From Zasmidium citrigriseum (lineage: Eukaryota; Ascomycota; Dothideomycetes; Mycosphaerellales; Mycosphaerellaceae), in contig NHNW01000002.1 in NCBI GenBank assembly GCA_002786025.1, positions 496,001 to 560,000 on the forward strand: a stretch of 64,000 nt of DNA, read 5' to 3'. The notes beneath the pieces are model-generated. The model had not been told where the DNA came from. It did not search any database and saw nothing but the letters and a program-made list of their open reading frames with translations. Shown here in pieces: positions 46,601-57,621 of this stretch. The translations under genes and the position numbers were made by a program. Position 1 is the stretch's first letter. Each line of letters begins with the position of its first letter.

Positions 46601-47015
46601 GCAGGGCTGCGAAGCGTCGATTACGGTCATCGACGCTTCGGTCCAGCGATATAGCCAGAAATCCAAATGCCGAGACATTGGCTTCGTCGACGGTGAGTTG
46701 CGCTATTGTTCGAACACAAGGGCGTTCACTAACTTTACAGACGATCGGAGAATCAATGTAGCCATGACGAGGGCTAAGGACGTGCGGTGGATAATAGGGG
46801 GCAGCTGTTCGGTGGGTGAGAGCCGCCGAGCGAAGGGATATCGTCAGAATACGCCATCGTACGTGCGCTACAGAGAAGAGGTGGACGGGACGCCAGAGTT
46901 GACGATTACACCCCACTGTGCGCCCATACCTAAGGACGACAGCTCTTGGCTGGACAGGCTGGAGAAGAAAGAAGTGTCTTTGGCGGTACGCTATGCCGAT
47001 GAGATGAGAGCATGA
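43622..47015 (+). CDS. UPF1-like SF1 helicase, tandem copy A
   Basis: Exons 43622-45146, 45229-46544, 46596-46692 and 46741-47015, all in phase, give 1070 aa. The start has an ideal context (GCCGCCATGG). The first 480 residues resemble nothing I know outside the neighbouring paralog. The C-terminal half carries SF1B motifs: Q-like WNREQLNALHNIR, Walker A GPAGTGKT (about 503-510, split by intron 1), LAPANSNCADF, Walker B VVVIDEACKD (about 720), GMGDPSQLAPT, RQGFPCVELREQHRMH, LTIDSSQGCEASIT and RRINVAMTRAK. This is the UPF1/NAM7 (AAA_11/AAA_12) group, which unwinds RNA or DNA. No targeting signal is seen. Substrate is unknown. Confidence 0.88.
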
Positions 47016-47374
47016 GGCTTGTTTGGGTACATGTGAAAATGCAGATATGCTCTGCGTAGGTAGGTACCCGATGTGAGTATCAGCTTGTCTGTTTCATTCC
47101 TGAACCTTCATTTCCGTGTATCTCATGATTCTCGTTTGCTGCGGCGCTGTCACAGTTTCTGATCGCTTTGAAAGCTGCGGCTGTCTGCAGGCATGCACTT
47201 TCACTCACTTCAGTTCAAGCTCGAGCTAGCGCACGTCTCCGAATGTGGTCAAAGCTTCGGCGCCCACCACCTTTTGACTTTGCCCTCGTTTACTCCGACA
47301 ACAACTTTATTCCGACCACACCGCCGCCGCCTCTTGGTCTCACAGGCTGCCACGGCAGTGCCCCTCAGAAAGAG
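47016..47374. other. Short spacer between tandem helicases
   Basis: Copy A's 3' UTR and copy B's promoter and leader. The frame of copy B is open upstream to about 47168, but those residues do not align with copy A. Confidence 0.4.
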
Positions 47375-50300
47375 ATGGACGATACCTCGTCAGAGGCCAG
47401 CACCTCGACGGCAACTTCGTACACTGCCAGCGAAGCTAAGGCGGCGCCGACGACATTGACGGCACATCATGCTCTTCTGGTAGACGCCATCACGAAGAAG
47501 CGGGTGACCTCCGACACGGTCCTTGCGGCACTTTACGACTTCAGCAACCCTTCAATTGACAATTCTCTACTCAAAAACCTGACTCGAGTCAGTGAGCCGG
47601 CGGTCCGATGCTGCATGGTCACCGAGAATGGCACGGAGTATCCTCCCAGCGCCTTCAAAGGCAAGCATGGATATGACCTCTACTTGACCTTCAATAAGCT
47701 TGTAAGTCAAGGCTCAGATGCGCTTTTTACAAAGGGTTTCCTAATGTCGCCACAGCTCTTCGCCCCCTGCGTCCGACTCGAGTGCAGATTCGCCGATCAT
47801 ACGGTTGCCCTCGAATTCCACTTCAACGACTGCGATTCCAAGCAGCTACGTGACTTCGAGTGGCTCAGCAAGAGTACGTTCAATTGAGAAGAGCTGTCAC
47901 TCCCGTCACTCCTGACAAATTTAGCAGACACTGAAGACGGCTTGGACCTCGTGTCTTTCAAGGCAACAGGGGCGACTTGTTCGGGCTTCAACAATGTTGC
48001 CATCAAAGTCTCGAGTCTCAACGATGATCAGAAAGCCATTTGGAACACGCTCAAGGGCTTTGTCACTGCCACCGACACCAAGACGCTCAAATTCCGCTTC
48101 AGCATTCAGGATCTTCGTCATGAGAGTTTGAAACAGCTACGACAGCTGCAGAACCTCCTCCCGGGGGGTTGCGAGCCGACTCTTCCCTCCATCGGTGTGA
48201 AGGAGTACAGCTGCTTCCCGTTCGATATTCCGCGTGCGGCCTATGAGAAGATACAGAAGCCACACAATCTTTCCACGGCGAAGAATCCAGCTCCCATGGT
48301 TCCTCTGGCCACCGGCGATACTTTCAGCTCTCTAGAGGAGTTTCGAGTTCAGCAAGGCGTCGCCATGATCATGCAAGATTGGGAGGGGCAGATTGCCCTA
48401 CAGCGCGCTTCGCAAGGACGGCACTTCGCCACTGTCTTCAAAAGCGGATCATACGCGGTGGTTGCTGTGAGATTTGGCAAAATCTCCAGCGTCGGCAATA
48501 CTCGCAATTCCTCCAAATTCAGGCTACCGAACGAGCTTGAAGTTGACATCACGCTCCGACTTCCCAAGAAAGGCACCCAAGTGCTCAAGACGCATCTGGA
48601 GAGTAGGCCCCTGGGTCTTCCAGACAATTGGGATGCATTCTTCATCGTCGCAGACCGGACACTCTCCTGGTTCGGCGATGATGCCGTCGAGCCTGGCGGA
48701 ACAGAGCCTTGGGACAGCCCGGTACAGAAGTTCAAGCCGCACCAGAACAGCTTCCTTTTCAAATCACAAATGGCGACTATCAACGAGTTCTGCAAGCCGA
48801 AGTACAGCTCATGGCACTCGATCATACTCAATCAGTTGCATGACAATATCGAAGAAGTCGATGTTACGAAGGACCTCGAAGTCCAGCCAGGTGTCCTCGA
48901 GCGCGCCGAAAAGTGGCTCCGTACGTGCAAGCCTTGGAACGAAAAGCAGCTGAAGGTCCTTAATTCAATGCATCATGCCAAGGGTCGTCTCATCCTCACG
49001 TCAGGCATCGCAGGAACCGGAAAGACCACTCTTCAGATCGCTCTAGCAATCTTCTGTGTGATGCTCGGCGGAAAGGCCTTCGTCACTGGCACTGCAAACT
49101 CAAACGCGGATACCACTGTCAAAGCAATTGATGAGTTCAAAGATGTCATCAAGGAGAAGAAGCTGCGGGTCTACCGCATCTACTCCGGGTCCAGGAATGT
49201 TCCTCTGAGGCAGATGGTAGCCCAGCAGGCTGCTCTCCGCCGCGTCGGACACCATGGGGGCAATGTCATGAACTTTAATGCCCTCAGATCCGAGATGCTC
49301 GCAAAGAAGAAGAAGAAGGTGGGAGCTTTGGACTGCTCCCTCATGCGAGCTGTCTTGGATGAAGCAGAAAAGGGAGAGTTGAGTATCACCCGACATCTAC
49401 AGTACAACGGGGGCGGGAAAACGATTGACATCTGGAAAGTCTTCCGCGAGCATCTGCAAGCCGATATTCAAGGCAGATTCGAATGGGACAAGGAGACCGC
49501 GCAGAAGGAATACGAAGCATGCTTCGAGGCATGCAAGTTGCATCTGGTCTCCATGGCGGATATTATCGTCTCTACCAACGGGAATGCGCGTTCTGGAGAG
49601 ATTGAGGCTTGGGCGGCATCGGATGAGTCCCCAAGCTTCCTGGGAGTTTTCGCGGACGAGCCAGCCAAGGAACAAGAGGTCAACCTCTTGAACGTGGTGG
49701 CAGCAAAGCTGCCCAAGGATCCGGATTTGTTTGTCTTCTTCGGCGACGAAAAGTACGTAACAACCCCTTTACCTTCCTCAAACGATCTTTGCTGACCTTA
49801 CTATAGGCAACTCCAGCCCGTCAACACATGCGAAAACAAGAAGTTCCAGTTCAACCCTTTCAACGAGCGACTTGAGGTGTCTCTCTTCGAGCGTCTCATT
49901 CGACAAGGTTTCCCGCACGTCCATCTTACCGAGCAAAACCGGATGCACCCAAGCTTGTCACGGTTTCCCAATAAGGAGTTCTACAAGGGCACTTTGACAG
50001 ACTCTCCCAAGGTTCAGCGAACTTTGGAAGTCGTCAAGCCCGGTCTGACCGCTGTTCTCAACAGCATCATAGCACAAGGCTTCTCCGATCCCAGCACTCG
50101 CAGCGAATACCTCAAGAGAGCCACGGACGAAATGGCTCGCCTGCATTACATTGAGATGCCGGTCTCAGGAGTTGACAAGTCCGATCGTCACTCCTGGAAG
50201 ATAACCGGGCACATCGACATCTTCTTCAAGAAGATTTTCCCAGCTCTCCAAGCTTACTTCAAGGAGAATACTGAAGAGGAGCTGATGATCATCATCGCAT

Positions 50301-50766
50301 ACGGACATGCCGTAAGTCACCTATCTTCTCCATACCATCATATCTAGACCGTTGGCTGACAACACATAGATCAAGCACTACGAGCAAATGACGTTCAAGC
50401 TACAGAAGATCCAGAGGCTCCCCCAAAGCCACTACCCTCGCATGCTCACGATCGACTCCGCTCAAGGCCAAGAGGCAACGATGGTGATCATGGATGCTTG
50501 TCTACGGGATAACGATGTCCGCGGTAAGTCTACAGCTCACCCCTCTACAACGTGTTCAATTACTGACTCGAGCAGGCTTCATGAGAGACCCGGGCAGAAG
50601 CAATGTGGCCATGACTCGGGCCAAAGAGGTCTTCTGGATTCTGGGAGGCACACTGGGACCTCCTGAATCGATCTATAGCACCATGCCTCTTGCGCCGTGT
50701 ACCAAGCTGAAGCGCCAGCTTGAGCTGATGGGGCACGTCCACCGCATCGACCTTGGATCGACGTAG
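47375..50766 (+). CDS. UPF1-like SF1 helicase, tandem copy B
   Basis: Exons 47375-47700, 47755-47873, 47928-49752, 49807-50311, 50370-50523 and 50576-50766 give 1039 aa. The first intron (54 bp) has no stop and keeps the frame; I treat it as an intron because its removal aligns NKLLFAPCVRLECRF with RRLLTAPVLRLEVVF of copy A. Walker A GIAGTGKT lies at about residue 509 and the Walker B Asp-Glu (GVFADEPAKE) at about 722, the same spacing as copy A. FFGDEKQLQPVN, EQNRMH, LTIDSAQGQEATMVI and RSNVAMTRAK complete the set. Only the last intron position is shared with copy A, so the duplication is old. Substrate is unknown. Confidence 0.88.
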
Positions 50767-51827
50767 CGGGTATCTGCAAGGGAGAGATTGGTGTCTTTTG
50801 AGATCCTGACTTTGGGAGCGAGAGAAGATCTTGAAGTAGTGTATTCTGGATCGATGCCTCTTGGATATGGCGTAAAGGGCGGCATACCATAAGTTGGATG
50901 AGGACAGCATAGAAGGAGAGAGATTTTGCACTGGAATAAAGCGACAGCAGCCGGCGGTGGCGTTGAGCATGCCACTCTTTACCGGTCCTGGGAGATGCGT
51001 AGTAGCCATTGCAATCATATCATTTTCCTCAACGACTGCCGCCAACGTGTTCATGGTCCTCCACAGGAACCTCAAGCCGTATACCATTCCGGCTGTTTAC
51101 CATACTCGACCTCTGCATGAAGACAAGAGGTCTGAGAGTAAAAGAATACGAGACACCAGACTCTCAGTCTTGAGTCTGGCTAACGCAAGTGAGATTCGCG
51201 AGTCAAATGATGAACGAACATGTTCGGCCCTCTCTTCAAGGCACATCTGAAATCTGGAAGCCGGTGAAAAGAATAAATGAAAGACCTAGTCTCCATTGAA
51301 CGTAGACGAGACTTAATGTCTCCATTGCACCTGCTGATGACCGTGGTAATCAAGAGTCGTTGAGTATGTTTCATGGCCGGCGTCTGAAGGAGATCGAAGA
51401 ATGACAGGTCACTGTTCCCTTCTCGTGAGCGATGGAGCGGAGGGATCCGAAGAGGCACAATCAGCTTCTTGCGCCCTTAAAAACGTATCAGATAGCAGAG
51501 AGGAAAAAGGAAATGCGAACACCGTCTCAAGGTTTGCCCTCTCTCAACAACCATCGTTTGTTCATTCAACCTCCCATTCTGAACTCTCACCCGGGAGACC
51601 AACCTCAGACCTTCCACAACCATTGTCCTGCCCCGTTCTCTCTGACGGCAGACCTCGACCACAACATCCTCCGTGTCCACTTCCCCGATGCTGTACCTCT
51701 CTCCACCTCGATTTCCGACTCAGCGTTCTCTTTCCAGCCCACAGAGTCTTCGCTCTGTCCACGTCGAATTCAGGTTCCTTCCCAACATCGTGATGAGGTG
51801 CGGTCCCTTCTTTCCGTTGAAAGCACT
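50767..51827. other. Intergenic region downstream of helicase B
   Basis: About 1 kb with no supported gene. A plus-strand frame (51432-52052, 206 codons) runs from here into the hairpin array and is Ser/Pro-rich; I do not call it a gene. Confidence 0.4.
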
Positions 51828-52350
51828 AAAGACGATGTCTTTCGCAGAATGCAGACTAGGTCTGCTGGGGAAGACGATGTCTTCGAAAAAGCACTAAAGA
51901 CTGGTCCTCGGTCAGAGAACTCTGTCTTCGCAAACGGGATGAAGACGATGTCTTCAAGAGACGGTCCTGGTCTCGGAAAAAGCACGCGCGAAGACTTTTG
52001 GTCTTTTGGAAAGCAGAAACGAAGACTATGTCTTCCAAACAACGCGCAATGAAGACTAGGTCTTCCTAGGATGCAAACTTGAAGACTAGGTCTTCGAAAA
52101 ACGCAAGACGGGAGACTATGTCTTTAAAAACAGCACAAATGAAGACATCTGTCTCCCAAAAGCAAAGCGGAAGACGTTTTGTCCTCTGAAAAGCAACGCG
52201 AAGACGTCTGTCTTTGAAAAGCAAACGCGAGGAGACATCTTTCTCCGAAAAGCAAAACCGAGGAGACATCTTTCTCCAATAAGCAAAAACGAAGGGACTT
52301 CTATCCCCAAAAAAGCAAAGCTGAAGAGACATCTGTCTCCCAAGAAGGTG
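51828..52350. repeat. Array of about 30-bp units, each a short covarying hairpin
   Basis: About fifteen tandem units of 29-32 bp (more irregular at the left end). Each has an inverted pair separated by 3-6 bases, followed by an A-rich linker resembling GAAAAGCAAACGC. The arms differ between units but change together: AAAGAC/GTCTTT, CAGAC/GTCTG, GAAGAC/GTCTTC, GGAGA/TCTCC and GGGA/TCCC. Because the unit is near 30 bp, long frames with ten-residue repeats also arise on the minus strand (52066-52370). Whether this acts as RNA, DNA or protein cannot be decided from sequence. Confidence 0.8.
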
Positions 52351-54464
52351 TGATGAACACCGTTCGTCTTCGTGAAGGGAGCGACTAAAACTCAGTCTTC
52401 GAGAGGGAGGCGAGCTTCGGCTTTGGCTCTGAAGAGCGCTGCGGGCGGGCGCTGTGGTGAGTCCATTTGGACATGTCTTGTCGGTGTGCATCGGTGCTGC
52501 GCGCGACGGGAGTCGTCTTCGTGCGGTGGTTGGTGGCGTGTCGGAAGCTTCGCTGTTGTCGAGGAGGAGAAGAGAAAGGAAGGTCGAAGCCGGAAGGTGC
52601 GCCTGCTCTTGGAAAGCTTGGACCAGATGCAAACGACAGACGGCAGGCACGTCCATGGTCACACAACACAGCACAGCACGATGTAGCCGAGATCTAAAAG
52701 CAGAACGACCTACCAAGTCTTTGCACAATCCCTCAACAGTTGCGAATTCCTACGCGGGTCGTAGAGGATCTAGCGTTCTCCAGCAGCAGCCAGCAGTATG
52801 CAGTCGTGCCCACAAGAAATCCGAGGAGCCAGCCTCTATAGCGGCATCTTGATTGAACCTCAAGTTCCGGAGGCTGCCCTCTTCCCTGAACTTCATCGCA
52901 ACTTGCTCGAGCCGGGCAGGGATTCGACAAATGAGACGCTAATAGCACAGTCGTCGCATCCGCGCGGAACCACCGAGGGGAAGAACTGCCATCTTAAGAG
53001 CCTCGAGCTTGTCCGCGATACTCGCCACCTCTCATCGGGCCCCAAGAGTACAGGTACTCATTCGATCGAAACGACCCAGTCCCGGAGCATCGATCATCCG
53101 CTCTCAAAGCAATTTGTGACCGGCTATCAGGTACTCAGGAGACTCGCAACCCTTTGCACCTACCATAGCGACTCAAGGGAGTAGTCGTCGATGCGCTCTT
53201 GGCTAGACGGGGTTCCTGGAGTTTTGGACTGCTTAGACGTAAATGTCTGAAAAAATGACTTCTGGCAGGCATAGACGCTTTGTGCGTCTCCTAAGATAGA
53301 TGCTATGCATTTATCCGTTATCCTCAGATTGATATTCAAGTCGATTGAGACCAAGAGACCAGGCAGGGTCTTGACCTGACGTTCGAGCTCACGTGATCGA
53401 CACTTTCATCATCCTGCATACCAACCAGGCTAAACGCAATTGCAGCTGTGCCTCTCTTTCTATACGATCGATTCTCGCGTGGGCGGAAGCTCCCCAAATG
53501 CACAATCTTATCTCTTGCACATTGGATATGTCTGGTCTTTGATTCGTGTATGCGTGCGTACGTCAACATGCCAGACGTTGAGCAGTTGGAATGCGGAGGA
53601 GTAAGCCGTTGGGAAAATGTAAAAGATCAGACAAACATGGAGAGCCACGTCTCGCGAAGAAACAAGATCGCTTGGGGGTTGTCTTTACGAGCACGATGAG
53701 AAGAAGTCTGGAGCAGCACCGCTTTTTCTCTCGCCATAGCGTGATACGGAAGAATGGCAAAAGGCAGGCGGCGGCGAAAGATTGAAGTGGTCTGTGGATC
53801 GACGTCGTCGCTATCGCTCCCGAGCGCAGGCGGAGTCGCGCCAACGGCAACGGTTCCAGAAGTCGTCGGGATCTCTTGGCGGCTTCCCTGCATACCCGGG
53901 TTTCAGAATAGGGCGAATGTTGAATAGAGCTGTGAGATTGTAGAAACAATACGCCTAGGACATATTGAATCCAAAGCACTACATAGACGACTTCGCATTC
54001 ATGATAGTTGAAACAAATGTGCAACGTTGACAACCTGCCACCTTGTTCTCGCCAGAAACGACGAGGTGGTGAATTGCGTGCAGTTCCGAGTGAAGGGTCC
54101 GGCTTTTCTGTGATTGGCTCAGGCGCCCTGCCCCTGCCGTTCCCCGCCGCTGGGGCAGACAAGCTCACCGTTGGGAAAAAGTTCGCGCGCGATAACGACG
54201 AGCGAGCTGCCACCACAAAGGAAAGGTCGTCACTACTCTGTCTTTAAAACCCCGTCGCGCCTGCTTGGCCACTCCGCTCTCTTCCTTCCTACACCCAAAC
54301 ACTGCAGACCTCTCACGCTCCTACCTCTTGACTCTCGTTCGTCTGAGGGTCATCGCAAACTACGTCGGCTCACACATCGAGCCTTAGTCGCTGAGCGAAT
54401 TCGCCGCCAGCTTCTAATTCCGGCACCTATCCACCACCACATCGACGACGACGACCTATTCGCC
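52351..54464. other. Intergenic region and OLE1 promoter/leader
   Basis: About 2.1 kb without a supported gene. A 128-codon plus-strand frame at 52798-53184 and a 217-codon minus-strand frame at 53563-54216 have no recognisable motifs. The right part probably holds the OLE1 promoter and a long leader, since the frame of the desaturase is open to 54114 but the extra residues do not look like protein. Confidence 0.4.
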
Positions 54465-55916
54465 ATGCCGTCTCACCAACCGACGAGCGGCGAGCCCGCG
54501 GTCGACCCAACCTACCTTTCTTCGCAACCACCCTCAGAGTCGAAGCCGGCACCACAAGAGCCTGTGAGGAATTCGAAATACGACCCCAAGAAGCCTCACA
54601 TCACCGAGACTCCTATGACCCGCAAGAACTGGTACAAGCATGTGAACTGGCTGAACGTTGTCCTGATCGTCGGTATTCCCATTGCTGGCTTGATCACGGC
54701 CATCTGGACACCGTTGAGATTGTCCACCGCCATCTTCGCCGTCCTCTATTACTTCGCCACTGGCTTGGGCATTACAGCTGGATACCACCGACTATGGGCA
54801 CACACCTCATACTCCGCGAGTACACCACTCAAGATCTTCCTTGCAGCTGTTGGTGGCGGTGCCGTCGAGGGCTCCATCAGATGGTGGGCTCGTGACCACC
54901 GCGCTCACCACCGATATACCGACACCGACAAGGACCCATACAGCGTCCGCAAGGGCCTGCTCTACTCCCACTTCGGCTGGATGCTTATGAAGCAGAACCC
55001 GAAGAGAATCGGCCGCACCGACATCTCGGATCTCAACGATGACTTCGTCGTTGTCTGGCAGCATAAGAACTACCTCAAGGTTGTTCTCTTCATGGGTCTC
55101 ATCTTCCCATCCTTGGTTGCTGGTATCGGATGGAATGACTGGCTTGGCGGCTTTATCTACGCCGGCATTCTCCGCATTTTCTTCGTCCAGCAGGCCACTT
55201 TCTGCGTCAACTCGCTCGCCCACTGGCTTGGCGACCAGCCCTTCGACGACCGCAACTCGCCCCGTGACCACGTCATCACTGCTCTGGTCACTCTCGGCGA
55301 GGGATACCACAACTTCCACCACGAGTTCCCATCCGACTACCGCAACGCCATCGAGTGGCACCAGTATGACCCAACCAAGTGGTTCATCTGGACAATGAAG
55401 CAGCTCGGCCTCGCCTACGACCTCAAGCAGTTCCGTGCCAACGAGATTGAGAAGGGCCGTCTCCAGCAGCAGCAAAAGAAGCTCGACCAGAAGCGCGCCA
55501 AGCTTGACTGGGGTGTCCCTCTCGAGCAGCTTCCTGTCATGGAATGGGACGACTACGTCGACCAGAGCAAGAACGGCCGCGCTCTCATTGCTGTTGCTGG
55601 TGTTGTCCACGATGTCACCGACTTTATCAACGACCACCCAGGTGGCAAGGCCATGATCCGCAGCGGACTCGGCAAGGACGCGACTGCCATGTTCAACGGC
55701 GGTGTCTACCTGCACAGCAACGCCGCACACAACCTTCTCTCGACCATGAGAGTCGGCGTCATCCGTGGCGGCATGGAAGTCGAGATCTGGAAGCGTTCAC
55801 AGAAGGAGAGCCAGGGTTCGCAGATCTTCAAGGACGAGAACGGCAACCGCATTGTGCGTGCCGGCGCGCAAGTGACCAAGGTCATTCAGCCTCCAGCCAG
55901 CGCCGGCGCGGCATAA
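54465..55916 (+). CDS. OLE1: Acyl-CoA delta-9 (stearoyl-CoA) desaturase
   Basis: ER membrane di-iron enzyme that introduces the delta-9 double bond into palmitoyl- and stearoyl-CoA. Single exon, 483 aa. I chose the ATG at 54465 (cgccATGcc) because [20 protein letters not shown] is a typical fungal start. Histidine boxes are HRLWAH, HRAHH and HNFHH (in [17 protein letters not shown]), with hydrophobic segments between them. A C-terminal cytochrome b5 domain, with heme-binding HPGG in [10 protein letters not shown] and a second His in HSNAAH, supplies electrons, as in yeast Ole1. No intron interrupts the gene. Yeast OLE1 is regulated by unsaturated fatty acids; nothing in this promoter proves the same here. 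Confidence 0.96.
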   Translation: MPSHQPTSGEPAVDPTYLSSQPPSESKPAPQEPVRNSKYDPKKPHITETPMTRKNWYKHVNWLNVVLIVGIPIAGLITAIWTPLRLSTAIFAVLYYFATGLGITAGYHRLWAHTSYSASTPLKIFLAAVGGGAVEGSIRWWARDHRAHHRYTDTDKDPYSVRKGLLYSHFGWMLMKQNPKRIGRTDISDLNDDFVVVWQHKNYLKVVLFMGLIFPSLVAGIGWNDWLGGFIYAGILRIFFVQQATFCVNSLAHWLGDQPFDDRNSPRDHVITALVTLGEGYHNFHHEFPSDYRNAIEWHQYDPTKWFIWTMKQLGLAYDLKQFRANEIEKGRLQQQQKKLDQKRAKLDWGVPLEQLPVMEWDDYVDQSKNGRALIAVAGVVHDVTDFINDHPGGKAMIRSGLGKDATAMFNGGVYLHSNAAHNLLSTMRVGVIRGGMEVEIWKRSQKESQGSQIFKDENGNRIVRAGAQVTKVIQPPASAGAA

Positions 55917-56315
55917 GCGGGATGAGTGCCAGTCTTGATGTGAACATGAGCGTTTTGGTTTGGTGTCGTGCGTTTTAGCGGGATTTACTACAAGGCGGGG
56001 AGTATTGACTGGAGGTTCTTCTCACAATCGTTGAGCAAGACTTTGGCCGCGAGGCCTATAAATAGTGGCTTGAATCAAAGCCGTTACCACGAATTGAACG
56101 TACATTGTACAACAGCAGTCCTCGTTGCCTTTCTCTCTTGTCTTCGTTCAAACCGTGACATACTTTCCATCTGGTCCCAATGCGAGGAGGGACAACTTTC
56201 ACATGTCGCCACGTGATTTTCGACTTTAGCGCGACTTGGCCCTTCCTTCCCATTCCCAACGTCCAACTTGCGTCGCACCACACCCGCCGCCCGATCTCTC
56301 GCCCTCGACAACATC
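55917..56315. other. Intergenic region between OLE1 and gene 56316
   Basis: OLE1 3' UTR and promoter of the next gene; no other feature is seen. Confidence 0.4.
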
Positions 56316-57347
56316 ATGTCGACTCCAGAAGACGCCCTTGCTCGCCTCAGTCTCGGCGAGGATGACGGAGATCAAGCAGCCGCAGCGACGCCAGCGACGA
56401 AGCCCAAATCGAAGACGGCGCATATCTTCCCTTTCTTCAAGTTGCCGCGCGAGTTGAGGGATAAGATATATGCTGAGGCTACGACGGACATCTGGGTCGC
56501 CTTGAAGCCTCCCCTTGATTACACATGCAGTGGGCTCTTTGAATCAGCGCCGTGCCACCATCTGCTTCTCGTCAATCGCCAATTCAAGCAAGAATATGAG
56601 GATCAGATGCAGAAGCCGACTATAGAGGCACGATTCACGTGCCCTTGGCACTACTTGCGGCGATACTTTGATCTTTTGTCGGCAGGTCCTAGTCCTTCTC
56701 TGGAGAGGGCTCTAGCGAGAGGACAGTATGTCGCACTGGCACATCCCTTCACTCGTATAGTCGATGTGAGAGATACTAGTAAGTTCAAGACATGTATACA
56801 TAGCTAAATATACAACTGACACAGCAAATTAGGAGTGCCAGGTTGGACTATGGATGATGCTCTGAGGAACCTCGAGACATTGCTTGATCTCATGCCTTCT
56901 GTCCAGAAACTGGAGCTTTTCTACAATACGTCTTGCTCTGCTTTCGAAAACCAGTCTCGTCGCTACCGTCCCGACGACTTCCAGCCTTCGAACTTCCACC
57001 GCTTCATCACCCAAGGCGGCCATCAGATCCTCCGTCCCAACCTCGACATGACATGCTCTTTGAGGCTGTCGGGCCATCTGTTTTCACCCGCAGATCGATT
57101 CGCAGTCAAGTACAGGGATCACCTGTTGAATCGTATTGTATACCGGGCTCCGCCTTCTCTGGACCCGCGAGCACCGAATTGGGCGGATCTCGAAGTTGAC
57201 ATGGCTGAGACATACAAGTTCGAAGACGTCGAAGAGGATGTTCTAGCCAGTGAGCTTGCGCTCGCATTGGGAATGGAGCCGAGAAAGTTGCGTGTCTGGA
57301 AAGTCGCGCATCGCATGAAGGTGGCTCGGGCGGAGGTTGTGGACTGA
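56316..57347 (+). CDS. 2EXR/F-box-like protein, paralog 1
   Basis: Exons 56316-56778 and 56833-57347 flank a 54-bp intron, giving 325 aa. After a short acidic start (MSTPEDALARLSLGEDDGD) comes the conserved block PKSKTAHIFPFFKLPRELRD with KIYAEAT, an LPxELRxxIY motif typical of fungal 2EXR or F-box-like proteins. LLLVNRQFKQEYEDQM follows. The rest contains conserved NRIVYRAPPSL and FEDVEEDV segments near the C-terminus. The intron is in the same phase and place as in the convergent paralog at 57622-58794. Most such proteins are uncharacterised; a role as a ubiquitin-ligase adaptor would be speculation. Confidence 0.8.
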
Positions 57348-57621
57348 CATAGGCCTCGGTGATGAGCTAGAAGAGCGCTCGGGTACGTGGAGAAGACTGC
57401 GAGTCTGGACAGAGGGATATCGGTTTCATTGCGATGGGGTTGTATCTGGACAAGGTGATGCTCAGAATTGAGCCAGCGATTGAGTAATATTCAATGCATT
57501 CAAATGAATTGCATTGGCCATTCGGCATGGCCTGCCACTGTCCATTGATTGCATTATTATTATTACCACGATGCATTCTCCGCCACGCCTTCTCCTCTTC
57601 CTTGGTCGACTCAAGCCCCTT

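Noticed and set aside
51432..52052. 206-codon plus-strand frame entering the hairpin array
   Set aside because: About half of it is array sequence; the remainder is Ser/Pro-rich without a recognisable domain.
54114..54464. 117-residue N-terminal extension of the desaturase
   Set aside because: Low-complexity leader-like sequence; the family starts at MPSHQP-like residues.
54807..55730. 307-codon minus-strand frame opposite OLE1
   Set aside because: Val/Asp-rich translation typical of the reverse of a biased coding strand; OLE1 is certain.
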